Below, piece by piece: positions 1-11,197 of a DNA stretch of 64,000 bases. The position numbers and the translations under genes are program-made. How positions within the stretch are numbered: the first letter of the stretch is position 1; each line of letters begins with the position of its first letter. The DNA comes from Amycolatopsis nigrescens CSC17Ta-90 (lineage in GTDB: Bacteria; Actinomycetota; Actinomycetes; Mycobacteriales; Pseudonocardiaceae), in NCBI RefSeq assembly GCF_000384315.1, contig NZ_ARVW01000001.1:2675746-2739745 (forward strand). Direction: 5' to 3'. Under the pieces are notes generated by a model that did no database searches, was not told the origin of the DNA, and saw only the letters and a program-made list of their open reading frames with translations.

Positions 1-1
1 C

Positions 2-94
2 GGACGGGGTGTAGCCGAGGTTGCGGGCGGCCGCGGTGATCGAGCCGCTGATGATCACCGCGCGTAGCACCTGCATTCGCCGTACGTCGAGCAT
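2..94 (-). CDS. LysR-family transcriptional regulator, N-terminal fragment
   Basis: The window cuts this gene after 31 codons. The visible residues begin MLDVRRMQVLRAV and continue through SITAAARNLGYTPS, the first helices of a LysR winged helix-turn-helix. The ATG at 94 is the natural start, because LysR proteins begin a few residues before this helix. It is divergent from the EamA transporter, the usual arrangement for a LysR regulator and the exporter it controls. That regulatory link is inferred. The ligand cannot be judged because the effector domain lies outside the window. Confidence 0.8.
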   Translation of the reverse strand, partial: MLDVRRMQVLRAVIISGSITAAARNLGYTPS

Positions 95-195
95 CCAGCC
101 ATCTTACAGTTTTGCTAAACGGTTACTGCAGTTTATTTCGCTTGTCGTGATGCCTCGCGGTGGACAGCCTGGACACGGAACGAGGGGAGGTCCGC

Positions 196-1155
196 GTGGC
201 CGACGGCGGAGAAAGCACCGGTGGCTCGGTGGTGCGAGCAGAGCTGAGAGTACTGCTGCAGATGGGCGCGCTGGCCCTGATGTGGGGCTCCAGCTTCTTC
301 TGGATCAAGCTCGGCCTGAACGCGTTCACCCCGGTGCAGCTGGTGCTGGTCAGGCTGGTGCTCGGCGCCGCGGTGCTGACCCTGATCTGCTACACCCAGC
401 GCGACCGGCTGCCGTCCCAGCGCCGCGTCTGGCTGCACCTCGGGGTGGCCGCGCTGTTCCACAACGCCATCCCGTTCCTACTCTTCGCCATCGGCGAGCA
501 GACCGTCGACTCCGGCATCACCGGGGTGCTGAACTCGACCACCCCGCTGTGGGCGCTGCTCGCCGCGGTGCTGTTCGGCCTCGACCGCAGGCTCAGCGGC
601 CCCCGGCTGCTGGGACTGCTCGTCGGACTGGCCGGCATCCTGCTGATCTTCGCGCCGTGGCAGGCGTCCGGCCTGCTGAGCTGGGGTGCGCTGGCCTGCC
701 TCGCGGCCGCCGCCAGCTACGGGTTCGTGTTCGTCTACGAGGGCCGGTTCCTCTCCGGCACCGGCGTCTCCCCGGTCGCGCTGGCCGCCGCGCAGATGAT
801 CACCGCCAGCGGCATGGTGCTGTTCGTGCTGCCCGCCGGCGGACTCACCCCGGTGCGGCTCGACGTCGGCGCGGTGATCGCGATGGTGATCCTCGGCGTG
901 TTCTCCACCGGCATTGCCTTCGCGATGAACTACCGGCTACTCGCCACCGAGGGCGCGGTGGCCACCTCGACCGTGGGCTACCTGCTCCCGGTGGTGTCGG
1001 TACTGCTCGGCACCCTGTTCCTGAACGAGCAGCTCAACCTGCGAGTGGTCGCCGGGATGGCGGTCGTGCTCGCCGGGGTGGCGCTGACCAGGGTTCGCCG
1101 GGTGAAGGCCGCAGCGGCACCGGAACCCGCCGAAGCCTGTCAGCCCGCGCGGTGA
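196..1155 (+). CDS. EamA/DMT-family transporter (RhaT/YdcZ-like exporter)
   Basis: A 319-residue integral membrane protein of the drug/metabolite transporter superfamily. About ten hydrophobic segments form two EamA repeats; the first opens with ALMWGSSFFWIKLGLNAF and the second starts near residue 155. Such proteins usually export amino acids, metabolites or drugs across the cytoplasmic membrane; the substrate is not evident. The GTG at 196 is preferred over the GTG at 160 because GGGGAGG (184-190) lies five bases upstream. The last 16 bases overlap the 3' end of the convergent membrane-protein gene. A divergent LysR gene probably regulates it. Confidence 0.85.
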   Translation: MADGGESTGGSVVRAELRVLLQMGALALMWGSSFFWIKLGLNAFTPVQLVLVRLVLGAAVLTLICYTQRDRLPSQRRVWLHLGVAALFHNAIPFLLFAIGEQTVDSGITGVLNSTTPLWALLAAVLFGLDRRLSGPRLLGLLVGLAGILLIFAPWQASGLLSWGALACLAAAASYGFVFVYEGRFLSGTGVSPVALAAAQMITASGMVLFVLPAGGLTPVRLDVGAVIAMVILGVFSTGIAFAMNYRLLATEGAVATSTVGYLLPVVSVLLGTLFLNEQLNLRVVAGMAVVLAGVALTRVRRVKAAAAPEPAEACQPAR

Positions 1156-2033
1156 GGCGAGGCCGCGGAGTCCCGCACGTTCAGCGCCTGGTGCGTGACC
1201 CCCAGCATCAGCAGCAGGAAAACGGCCGCCCCGATGCCGAGGCCGGCGGCCGCGGTGCCCAGGCTGACCAGGTAGACGATCAGCCCGAGCACGGTCGCGA
1301 CGCCGAGCAGGTTCGCCACATGCGCGGCGGCGAGGGCCGGCTTCGGCAGCTCACGGATGTCCAGCACGTCCTCCGCGGAGGCACGCCAGCCGTCCTGGAT
1401 GCCGAAGAACGCGACGACCGCGGCGGCGACCGCGCAGGCCGCGGCCCAACTCTGGTCCGGGGTGCCGGTGTCCGACTCCAGCACCCAGCGCAGCACCGCG
1501 CCGGCGGGCCCGGGGAAGCTCTCCCCCGAGCGGTAGCCGATGAGCAGCCCGGCCAGCACCACGAACAGCGCCGCGCAGACGTGCCCGACCAGGTAGCGGA
1601 CGGCAACCTCCACCGGTGGCGAGCTGAACATGCGCACCAACATCCGCAGCGCGAGCAGGACCGTGAGCAGCGCCTGGAACCCGGCGCCGGCACCGAACAC
1701 GTGCAGCACCAGCAGGTAGCCGCACGGGCCGAGCAGGGCGAGCACGCAGGCGCCGCGGATCAGGATCGAGTGGCCGCGCTCGCCCGCGTACCTGGCCAGC
1801 TCGGTGACCACCAGCATCGCCACCAGGCCGAGCCAGGGGGTGACGTCGTTGCCGGCCGCGGCCGGGTCCACCAGGTAGGTGCAGCTCTCCCCGGCCGGCG
1901 GCAGCTGCGGATCGCAGACCGGCAGCGCACCGTCACCGACCCGCCGTCCCTGCTGGAAGAGGAAGCAGGTGAGCGCAGCGAAGAACAGCGCGCCCGCCGC
2001 TGCGGGCGCCGAGTTCGGTCGTTTCGAGCTCAC
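1140..2033 (-). CDS. Integral membrane protein of unknown function
   Basis: About 297 residues with roughly eight hydrophobic segments. A short loop after the first segment carries two cysteines (VCDP and SCTY) and could lie outside the membrane. I do not recognise the family and there is no catalytic motif. The GTG at 2033 is chosen because a GGAGGGG ribosome site lies just upstream; the longer open frame to 2126 adds an arginine-rich, non-hydrophobic leader that looks like untranslated DNA. It ends convergently with the EamA gene, overlapping it by 16 bp. Confidence 0.6.
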   Translation of the reverse strand: MSSKRPNSAPAAAGALFFAALTCFLFQQGRRVGDGALPVCDPQLPPAGESCTYLVDPAAAGNDVTPWLGLVAMLVVTELARYAGERGHSILIRGACVLALLGPCGYLLVLHVFGAGAGFQALLTVLLALRMLVRMFSSPPVEVAVRYLVGHVCAALFVVLAGLLIGYRSGESFPGPAGAVLRWVLESDTGTPDQSWAAACAVAAAVVAFFGIQDGWRASAEDVLDIRELPKPALAAAHVANLLGVATVLGLIVYLVSLGTAAAGLGIGAAVFLLLMLGVTHQALNVRDSAASPHRAG

Positions 2034-2149
2034 CGCGTTTCCCCTCCACGACGACCGTGGATGCGTTCTCCCCGGCCACAGCCTAGGCGATGAACGACGG
2101 TTGAACCGTGCCCGCTGCCGACCCAAACCGAACGAGCCCCGCCGGCCCG

Positions 2150-2172
2150 CGCGACGTTTAGCCCGCTAACTG
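2150..2172 (-). repeat. Degenerate copy of the GTTTAGC-N2-GCTAAAC palindrome
   Basis: The + strand reads GTTTAGCCCGCTAACTGCAG across 2156-2175. Turned to the GG orientation it is the TGCAGTTAGC subtype, like the copies at 16897 and 58654, but the flanking GCGC arm is lost. It lies in the 152-bp gap between the membrane-protein gene and the LuxR-family gene. In this annotation the strand of each copy is set by the central dinucleotide: GG is +, CC is -. Confidence 0.7.
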
Positions 2173-2185
2173 CAGGTCGCGGCGG

Positions 2186-2860
2186 TCAGACGAGGCGGCG
2201 GTCGGACGCCCAGCGAGAGAGCTCGTACCGGTTCGAGAGCTGGGTCTTGCGCAGCACGCTCGACACGTGCGTCTCCACCGTCTTCACCGAGATGAACAGC
2301 TCGGACGCGATCTCCTTGTAGGCGTACCCGCGCGCGAGCAGCCGCAGCACGTCCCGTTCACGCGGGGTGAGCAGGTCGAGCTCGGGGTCGCTGATCGGCG
2401 CCGAACCGGGCCGGTCGGCGAACGCGTCCAGCACGAACCCGGCCAGCCGCGGCGAGAACACCGCGTCGCCATCGGCGACCCGGACCACCGCCTGCGCCAG
2501 CTCCTTCGGCGGGATGGTCTTGGTGACGTACCCGCGGGCCCCCGCCCGGATCACCGCGATCACGTCCTCCGCCGCGTCCGAGACCGACAGCGCCAGGAAC
2601 ACCACGTCCGGCAGCTCGGGCCGGACCCGGCGCAGCACTTCGGCTCCCCCGCCGTCGGGCATGTGCACGTCCAGCAGCACCACCTGCGGCTTTGCCCTGG
2701 CTATCCCGGCCACCGCGTCGGCCACCGAGCCCGCTTCACCGACCACCTGCACCTCGTGCGTGACCGAGTCGAGCTCGGCGCGCACCCCGGCCCGGAACAG
2801 GGCGTGGTCGTCCACCAGGAAGACCTTGACCGGCTCCCGGACCTGCTCCTGCTGTGTCAT
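2186..2860 (-). CDS. NarL/LuxR-family response regulator (EsrR/LiaR-like)
   Basis: A 224-residue two-component regulator. The receiver domain (residues 1-125) has the acidic pair in LVDDHALFR, the phospho-acceptor Asp in VVLLDVHMP, and the conserved Lys in GYVTKTIPP. A LuxR helix-turn-helix fills the C terminus (LTPRERDVLRLLARG, then KTVETHVSSVLRK). It lies 39 bp downstream of the histidine kinase and is surely its partner. With the divergent PspC-domain protein this matches the EsrISR envelope-stress system described in Corynebacterium and the LiaRS-type systems. The TCAGGG inverted repeats at 4300-4351 are candidate binding sites. Confidence 0.9.
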   Translation of the reverse strand: MTQQEQVREPVKVFLVDDHALFRAGVRAELDSVTHEVQVVGEAGSVADAVAGIARAKPQVVLLDVHMPDGGGAEVLRRVRPELPDVVFLALSVSDAAEDVIAVIRAGARGYVTKTIPPKELAQAVVRVADGDAVFSPRLAGFVLDAFADRPGSAPISDPELDLLTPRERDVLRLLARGYAYKEIASELFISVKTVETHVSSVLRKTQLSNRYELSRWASDRRLV

Positions 2861-2899
2861 GCCTGTCCTGCCCTCTCCGGGAAAGTTCGCCTGCCGGGG

Positions 2900-4273
2900 T
2901 CACGCTGCTCCTCGCGTCCTGACCGGCATCTCCAACTGCACCTCGGTGCCCTCGCCCGGCGCGGTACGCACCCGGCAGCTGCCACCGTTGCGCTCCATCC
3001 TGCCTCTGATGGAGTCCGCCAGGCCATGCCGGTCCGCCGGAACCACCTCCGGATCGAACCCCTTGCCGCGGTCGCGCACGAACACCGTCACCGCGGTCGG
3101 CTCGGCTTCGGCGTACACGCTGACCTCTTCCACCCCGGCGTGCTTGGCCGCGTTCACGATCGCCTCCCTGGCGGCCTGCACCAGCGCGGTCAGCGACTCG
3201 TCCAGTTCCACGTCGCCGACCACGACCTGCCCGACCGAGATCGCGAAGGTGTCCTCGACCTCGCCGCAGGCCGCCGCGAGCGCCGCGGAGAGCCGGCCAC
3301 CGGTGACGGTCTCGCCTTCGCGGTCCGGCTTACCGTAGCCGGAAGGCCCGTACAACCAGCCGCGCAGCTCGCGTTCCTGGCCGCGGGCCAGCCGTGCGAC
3401 CTCGCGGGGAGCCTCGGCCTGCTTCTGGATCAGCGCCAGCGTCTGCAGCACCGAGTCGTGCAGGTGCGCGGCGATCTCCGCGCGCTCCTCGGTGCGGATC
3501 CTGGCCCGGCGCTCCTCGCCGAGGTCACGCACCATGCGCAGCCAGAACGGCACGGTCAGCACCGCCACCCCGACCAGCGTGGCCAGCACCGCGATCAGCG
3601 CGAACTGGACCTGGTCGAAACTGCCGCTGCGCAGCACCACCACGCCGATACCGGTCATCACCAGCGCGACCCCGGCCAGCACCCGCAGCGCCGCGGACCA
3701 GCCGCCACCGCCGACCACCACCCCGGCCACGCCGCCCTTGGCGCCGTCGCGCCAGCGCCTGCGCTGCGACTCGTCGGCCTCGCGCCAGACCACCGCGGCA
3801 CCGATCAGCGCCACCGCCAGCGGGACCGCGACCCAGCCGCTGATCACCCCGGTGAGCGTGCCGCTGCCAACCGCGAGCCCGACCCCGAGCGCGACCAGCC
3901 CGAACGCCTGCTGGCGTTCCTTGGGGGCGGCCGTCTTCTGCTTTTCCTCCAGTTCGTCCGGCTGCTGCGGGACGAAGACCCAGAGCAGGCCGTAGCCGAG
4001 CAGCCCGGCACCACCGAAGGCGGCGAGCAGTGCGAACGCCGCCCGCACCCACAGCAGTTTCACGCCGAGGTGATCCGCCAGCCCGCTGGCCACCCCGGCC
4101 AGCGCGCGCCCGGACCGCCGCCGGTACATCTTCGGCGGGCCGTCGGTCTTGGCGAGCACACCGGTGTCGGCCGGCGTGGTCACGCCGGCGGCAGTTTCCG
4201 CGGTGGGCGCCGACGAGCCGGCCGACACCTTCGGCGCGGTTTCGGCATGGGCCTGGTCTTGCATGAACTCCAT
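2900..4273 (-). CDS. PspC-domain sensor histidine kinase (EsrS-like)
   Basis: About 457 residues. After a low-complexity N terminus comes a PspC domain (RRRSGRALAGVASGLADHLG with a following membrane segment), then several more membrane helices, a HisKA_3 dimerisation helix with the phospho-accepting His in AAHLHDSVLQTL, and a HATPase_c domain (AIVNAAKHAG, DRGKGFDP). It would sense envelope stress and phosphorylate the LuxR protein encoded downstream. The start is uncertain: ATG at 4273 (chosen) or 4264, with no strong ribosome site before either. The open frame continues upstream through the divergent promoter, which is not credible as coding. Confidence 0.88.
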   Translation of the reverse strand: MEFMQDQAHAETAPKVSAGSSAPTAETAAGVTTPADTGVLAKTDGPPKMYRRRSGRALAGVASGLADHLGVKLLWVRAAFALLAAFGGAGLLGYGLLWVFVPQQPDELEEKQKTAAPKERQQAFGLVALGVGLAVGSGTLTGVISGWVAVPLAVALIGAAVVWREADESQRRRWRDGAKGGVAGVVVGGGGWSAALRVLAGVALVMTGIGVVVLRSGSFDQVQFALIAVLATLVGVAVLTVPFWLRMVRDLGEERRARIRTEERAEIAAHLHDSVLQTLALIQKQAEAPREVARLARGQERELRGWLYGPSGYGKPDREGETVTGGRLSAALAAACGEVEDTFAISVGQVVVGDVELDESLTALVQAAREAIVNAAKHAGVEEVSVYAEAEPTAVTVFVRDRGKGFDPEVVPADRHGLADSIRGRMERNGGSCRVRTAPGEGTEVQLEMPVRTRGAA

Positions 4274-4299
4274 GGTCACACGTGCCGAGCGCGGAATCA

Positions 4300-4351
4300 T
4301 CAGGGAAACCCCTGAGCGCGGCCGTGCGCAAACCTCAGGGACGTTCCCCGA
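4300..4351. promoter_or_regulatory. Two TCAGGG inverted repeats in the divergent EsrI/EsrS promoter region
   Basis: TCAGGG-AAAC-CCCTGA at 4300-4315 is a perfect inverted repeat. A second, TCAGGG-ACGTT-CCCCGA at 4335-4351, has one mismatch and starts 35 bp further on. Both lie between the divergent kinase and PspC-protein genes. Short symmetric sites like these suit a dimeric NarL/LuxR regulator, so autoregulation by the neighbouring response regulator is inferred. Confidence 0.5.
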
Positions 4352-4386
4352 TGTTGCCCGCGACCGGATCACGCATGCTGTTGGAC

Positions 4387-5712
4387 ATGAGTGGCGCAGC
4401 GGATGTCCGATCACCGAAGCAGCACGGCCCAGGCAGCTTCGAGGACACCATCAAGGACTTCTGGGCCAGCAGGCCGCGCAGGCCGCACGACGGGCGCAAG
4501 ATCGCCGGCGTGGCCGCGTCGATCGGCAACCGGTACGGCATCGACCCGGTGGTCGTCCGGGTCGCCTTCGTGATGGTGACCCTGTTCGGCGGCATCGGCC
4601 CGATGCTCTACCTGCTCGGCTGGCTGTTCTTCCCGGACGAGCGCGACCAGGTCTCCGCTGCCGAGGCGCTGTTCGGCCGTGGCCGGAGTTCCACCTCCAC
4701 CGGCTTCACCCTGCTGCTCGGCGTGGGCCTGCTGCCGGTGACCGGGGTGGCCTTCGGCGGCGGCTGGTTCGGCGGTGGCGGCTGGTTCGGCGGCACCGGG
4801 TTCATCGCGTTCGTGCTGATCGCGGCCGCCCTGTTCGTGCTGCACCGCAACCGCGGCCAGTTCAACCGGCCGGTCGCCCCGGCCGAACGGCCCGAGCACG
4901 GCCAGTTCACCGCGCCTGACATGGGCGCCGGGTTCAGCATGAAGGACACCGGCACGGGTGCGACGGCCACCGCCGAAGCGCCCGGCGCACCGCCGGCCTG
5001 GGACCCGCTGGGCGCCGCGCCCTTCGCCTGGGATCTGCCCGACCCGAAACCGGAGCCGCCCGCAACACCTCCGCCACCCGCGCCAATGCCTCCCTCTCCC
5101 GCGCGGCGGAAGTCGAAGGTCGGGCTGGTCACCTTCGGTATCGCACTGCTGGTGGCCGGGGTCGGCGCGGCGATCGGGACCAGCGGGGAAACCTGGTTCT
5201 CCCCGCAGCACGTCATCGGCCTGACCCTCGCCGTGCTGGGTGTCGGCCTGGTCGTCGGCTCGTTCGTCCGAGGCGGCCGTGGTCTGGTCGGGCTGGCGAT
5301 CCCGCTGGCGATCGCCGGGTTGGTGCTCACCGCGGTGCCGTTCGGTGACTTCAAGGGCGGCTTCGGGGACATCGACGCGACCCCGCTGACCGCGGCCGAG
5401 GTCCAGCCGGTCTACCAGCACACCGGCGGGGACATCCGGCTCAACCTGACCAAGCTGCCCGCGGACGCGGTGGTCACAACCTCGATCAGCAACGGCGCCG
5501 GGGACACGCGGGTGCTCGTACCGGCGAACGCCGACGTGCGGTACAGCTGCGAGACGGCCGTAGGGGACGTCACCTGCCTCGACCGCGGCACCAGCGGGGT
5601 CGGCGGTGCGCCGCTGGTCGGCGAGAGCTTCGGCAGCGACGGCCCCGGCGGGCCGCAGATCAACCTGACCATCCGCAACGGCACGATGGACGTGGAGGTG
5701 CAGCGTGGCTGA
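4387..5712 (+). CDS. PspC-domain membrane protein (EsrI-like)
   Basis: About 441 residues. The N terminus has a PspC domain (GRKIAGVAASIGNRYGIDP, then a hydrophobic helix ending LFFPDERD). A Gly/Phe-rich membrane stretch follows, then a Pro-rich cytosolic-type linker, further membrane segments, and a C-terminal soluble region resembling the beta-rich toast-rack domains of PspC/LiaF proteins. The ATG at 4387 is preferred; CATGCT seven bases before it could be the -10 of a leaderless transcript. It is divergent from the kinase that also carries PspC, so it probably belongs to the same envelope-stress circuit, perhaps as an inhibitor or sensor partner. Confidence 0.8.
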   Translation: MSGAADVRSPKQHGPGSFEDTIKDFWASRPRRPHDGRKIAGVAASIGNRYGIDPVVVRVAFVMVTLFGGIGPMLYLLGWLFFPDERDQVSAAEALFGRGRSSTSTGFTLLLGVGLLPVTGVAFGGGWFGGGGWFGGTGFIAFVLIAAALFVLHRNRGQFNRPVAPAERPEHGQFTAPDMGAGFSMKDTGTGATATAEAPGAPPAWDPLGAAPFAWDLPDPKPEPPATPPPPAPMPPSPARRKSKVGLVTFGIALLVAGVGAAIGTSGETWFSPQHVIGLTLAVLGVGLVVGSFVRGGRGLVGLAIPLAIAGLVLTAVPFGDFKGGFGDIDATPLTAAEVQPVYQHTGGDIRLNLTKLPADAVVTTSISNGAGDTRVLVPANADVRYSCETAVGDVTCLDRGTSGVGGAPLVGESFGSDGPGGPQINLTIRNGTMDVEVQRG

Positions 5713-5977
5713 GCACTACGACTACGACGAGTACGACGGCACCACCAGCACCACCACCGAAGCGGCCCCGAGCCGGCGCGCCGACCGCCGCGGGGTGGAC
5801 GCGTTCACCCTGGTCATCGGCGTGCTCACGCTGCTCGTCTCCGCCTACGTGATCAGCGACGGGGCGTCCTGGCTGCCCAGCTTCGACCTGCGCTGGGCAC
5901 TGGCCGGCAGCGCGATCCTGGTGGGCGTGCTGATGCTCGGTGCATCACTGAGCGGTGGACGGCGGAAAACGGACTAG
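5705..5977 (+). CDS. Small two-helix membrane protein, translationally coupled to the PspC gene
   Basis: A 90-residue protein with an acidic, Tyr/Thr-rich N-terminal tail (about residues 1-25) and two hydrophobic helices (FTLVIGVLTLLVSAYVI and ALAGSAILVGVLMLGASL). The GTG start lies inside the last codons of the PspC gene, an 8-bp overlap that implies coupled translation. I know no function for it; its position suggests an accessory part of the envelope-stress module. Confidence 0.75.
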   Translation: MAEHYDYDEYDGTTSTTTEAAPSRRADRRGVDAFTLVIGVLTLLVSAYVISDGASWLPSFDLRWALAGSAILVGVLMLGASLSGGRRKTD

Positions 5978-5991
5978 ACAGCCCTTCGCGG

Positions 5992-6022
5992 AAAAGGCCC
6001 CGGCTTGGCCCCGGGGCCTTTT
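5992..6022. terminator. Bidirectional rho-independent terminator
   Basis: A perfect 12-bp stem (AAAAGGCCCCGG, 5992-6003, with CCGGGGCCTTTT, 6011-6022) and a 7-base loop, with A and T tracts at its ends. It separates the convergent envelope-stress genes and the GIDE gene and can serve both. Confidence 0.9.
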
Positions 6023-6036
6023 TCCTGTGCACTCAC

Positions 6037-6831
6037 TCAGCGCACGATGCCGACGACAACGAGCGCGAGGCCGAGCACGAACGCCACGATCACACCCGCC
6101 GCCAGCAGCTTGTGCCGCTGCGTGCGCGACTGGCGGAGTTCCTGCTCGGTGCGCCCGGAGATGATGAAATGCCCCTGCTGCTCGGGTTTGCCGATCACCA
6201 GCGGGCCGATCTTGTCGTGCACCTCGCCCAGGATGTAGAGCCTGCGACCGGGCCGGATCAGCCATTCCTTGTACTCGAACCCGATCGTGCGGCTCCGGTT
6301 GTCCGACAGGAAACCCGGCAGCCTGAGGCCGAACAGCTCGATCGGCTGACCGCCACCGCCGTCATGCGGCTCGAACCGGCTTACGCTCTGCTCCACCCCG
6401 TCCGGGCTGGTGCCGTTCGGGTCCACGCCGATCGTGCGGCCCTGCTCGTCGATCAGCGCGTACCCCTCGAACGAGGTGTGGTCGGCGACCTTCTCGCTGC
6501 GCTTCGAGTAGTGCCGTTTCCCGTCGCGGTACTCGACGTGCTCGTACTGCCGGTCCACCCGGTAGCGGTACCAGACGCATTCGGTCTTGCTGATCTCCGC
6601 GGTGAGCAGCCCTTCCGGCCGCGGGTGCGCGGCACCGACCACCTCGCTGGTCTTGCGGAACCCACCGCGCGCGCCGAGCTCGTCGGACACTCCGCGCAGC
6701 CGTTCCAGCTCCGGGATCGACAGCGTTTCGGTGCCGATCATCGCGTGCAGTTCCTTCTTGGTGGACTGCATGAAGTAGAAGCCGGCGCCCGCGGCCAGCA
6801 CCAGCAGCACCCCGGCGATGATGAACGCCAT
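6037..6831 (-). CDS. GIDE-domain membrane protein
   Basis: A 264-residue protein with a membrane helix at each end (MAFIIAGVLLVLAAGAGFYF and a C-terminal VIVAFVLGLALVVVGIV). Between them is a soluble domain resembling the GIDE domain of mitochondrial MUL1/MAPL ubiquitin ligases; the RING domain of the eukaryotic proteins is absent. Actinobacterial homologues are annotated only by this domain and their role is unknown. It follows guaA by 26 bp on the same strand, so the two are probably co-transcribed, though no functional link to GMP synthesis is apparent. Confidence 0.75.
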   Translation of the reverse strand: MAFIIAGVLLVLAAGAGFYFMQSTKKELHAMIGTETLSIPELERLRGVSDELGARGGFRKTSEVVGAAHPRPEGLLTAEISKTECVWYRYRVDRQYEHVEYRDGKRHYSKRSEKVADHTSFEGYALIDEQGRTIGVDPNGTSPDGVEQSVSRFEPHDGGGGQPIELFGLRLPGFLSDNRSRTIGFEYKEWLIRPGRRLYILGEVHDKIGPLVIGKPEQQGHFIISGRTEQELRQSRTQRHKLLAAGVIVAFVLGLALVVVGIVR

Positions 6832-6857
6832 CAGTCGGTCCCCTCAGTTCAGGCGGG

Positions 6858-8414
<1,557 letters not shown>

Positions 8415-8499
8415 TGGTGTTCCTCCTGGACTGTTCCGCTGCATCCGCCCCCATCGTCCCAGGTCCACCCCGCCACCCCGCCCGCAGCCCCAGTGACCT

Positions 8500-8522
8500 G
8501 CATTTAGCGGGCTAAACGCGCT
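8500..8522 (+). repeat. Dispersed palindrome copy (TGCATTTAGC subtype)
   Basis: Core ATTTAGC-GG-GCTAAAC centred near 8509.5. It lies in the 235-bp divergent gap between guaA and the zinc dehydrogenase and pairs with the copy at 8543, centre to centre 47 bp. Confidence 0.9.
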
Positions 8523-8542
8523 CCCCGCCGTCGTGGCCCGAC

Positions 8543-8570
8543 GAGCGCGTTTAGCGGGCTAAACGCGCTC
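8543..8570 (+). repeat. Dispersed palindrome copy (full 28-bp form)
   Basis: A perfect inverted repeat with 13-base arms, GAGCGCGTTTAGC, around a central GG, centred near 8556.5. It is the second member of a pair in the guaA/dehydrogenase promoter region. Confidence 0.95.
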
Positions 8571-8649
8571 GGTCGCCGGAGGTGGACGCGCTGCGGGAGA
8601 AGGGGCGGGTGGTCAGAATGGCGAACGGACACCTGACGAGAGGAACCCC

Positions 8650-9684
8650 ATGCGTGCGACGTTGATCTACGGTGCCGGCGACGTGCGGGTCGAAGAGGTC
8701 CCCGACCCCGTGCTGCGCGAGCCGACCGACGCGCTGGTCAGGGTGGTCGGCTCGTGCATCTGCGGCAGCGACCTGTGGCCCTACCAGGACATGAAGCCGT
8801 CCGAAAAGGGCAGGCGGATCGGGCACGAGTTCGTCGGCGTGGTCGAAGAGTCCGGTTCCGACGTGCGCGGGGTGCGCAAGGGCGACCTGGTCATCGCACC
8901 GTTCGTCTGGGCCGACAACACCTGCGACTTCTGCGCCGAGGGCCTGCACACCTCGTGCCGGCACGGCGGCGGCTGGGGCGCCCGCGGCGTGGACGGCGGG
9001 CAGGGCGAAGCGGTCCGTGTCCCGCAGGCCGACGGCACGCTGGTCAAGGTGGACGTGGCCGAGGACGACGCGCTGCTGCCCTCGCTGCTGACCCTCTCCG
9101 ACGTGTTTTCCACCGGGCACCACGCGGCGCGCTCGGCCGGGGTGAACGAACGCACCACGGTGACCGTGATCGGCGACGGCGCGGTCGGGCTGTGCGCGGT
9201 GCTGGCCGCGAAACGGCTCGGCGCGGAGCGGATCGTCCTGATGGGCCGGCACACCGCGCGCACCGATCTCGGCGTCGAGTTCGGCGCCACCGACGTGGTC
9301 GCCGAACGCGGCGAAGAGGGCATCGCCAGGACCCGCGAGCTGACCGGCGGCGACGGCACGCACGCCGTGCTCGAATGCGTCGGCACCGCGCAGGCGCTGG
9401 AGACCGGCTTCGGCGTGGTGCGCGACGGCGGCAAGGTGAGCCGCGTCGGCGTGCCGCAGTACGAGACCGGCCCGATCGGCCCCCGGATGTTCATGCGCAA
9501 CGTCACTCTTACGGGTGGAGTCGCCCCGGCCCGGCAGTACATCCCGGAGCTGCTGCCGGACGTGCTGGCCGGCAAGGTCCAGCCGGGCAAGGTGTTCGAC
9601 CGCACGATCGGCCTGGACGAGGTGCCCGTCGGCTACCAGGCGATGGCCGACCGCAAGGCGCTCAAGGTGCTGGTGCGCCCCTGA
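8650..9684 (+). CDS. Zinc-dependent alcohol dehydrogenase-like oxidoreductase
   Basis: A 344-residue medium-chain dehydrogenase/reductase. Catalytic zinc ligands are suggested by CICGSD and GHEFVG, and the Rossmann fold by VIGDGAVGLCAV. The structural zinc loop (TCDFCAEGLHTSC) shows three cysteines rather than the usual four, so structural zinc may be weak or absent. The best family match is the threonine/formaldehyde-type dehydrogenases; the substrate is unknown. The ATG at 8650 follows a GAGAGGA ribosome site. The aldehyde dehydrogenase 66 bp downstream could oxidise its product, which is inferred from position only. Confidence 0.88.
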   Translation: MRATLIYGAGDVRVEEVPDPVLREPTDALVRVVGSCICGSDLWPYQDMKPSEKGRRIGHEFVGVVEESGSDVRGVRKGDLVIAPFVWADNTCDFCAEGLHTSCRHGGGWGARGVDGGQGEAVRVPQADGTLVKVDVAEDDALLPSLLTLSDVFSTGHHAARSAGVNERTTVTVIGDGAVGLCAVLAAKRLGAERIVLMGRHTARTDLGVEFGATDVVAERGEEGIARTRELTGGDGTHAVLECVGTAQALETGFGVVRDGGKVSRVGVPQYETGPIGPRMFMRNVTLTGGVAPARQYIPELLPDVLAGKVQPGKVFDRTIGLDEVPVGYQAMADRKALKVLVRP

Positions 9685-9750
9685 TCCGGCGGCCGCCCGA
9701 TAGCCCGGCCGTTCGACCGCCCTTCACCGGCGCGGCCTACCGTGGTGGCC

Positions 9751-11196
<1,446 letters not shown>

Positions 11197-11197
11197 G

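Noticed and set aside
114..121. GCTAAACG half-site upstream of the EamA gene
   Set aside because: Only one arm is present; an 8-base match in an AT-rich promoter is not enough to call a repeat copy.
8500..8570. Two palindromes as a mini CRISPR array
   Set aside because: Only two copies, no cas genes, no further repeats, and the same pattern of pairs recurs elsewhere with unrelated surroundings.
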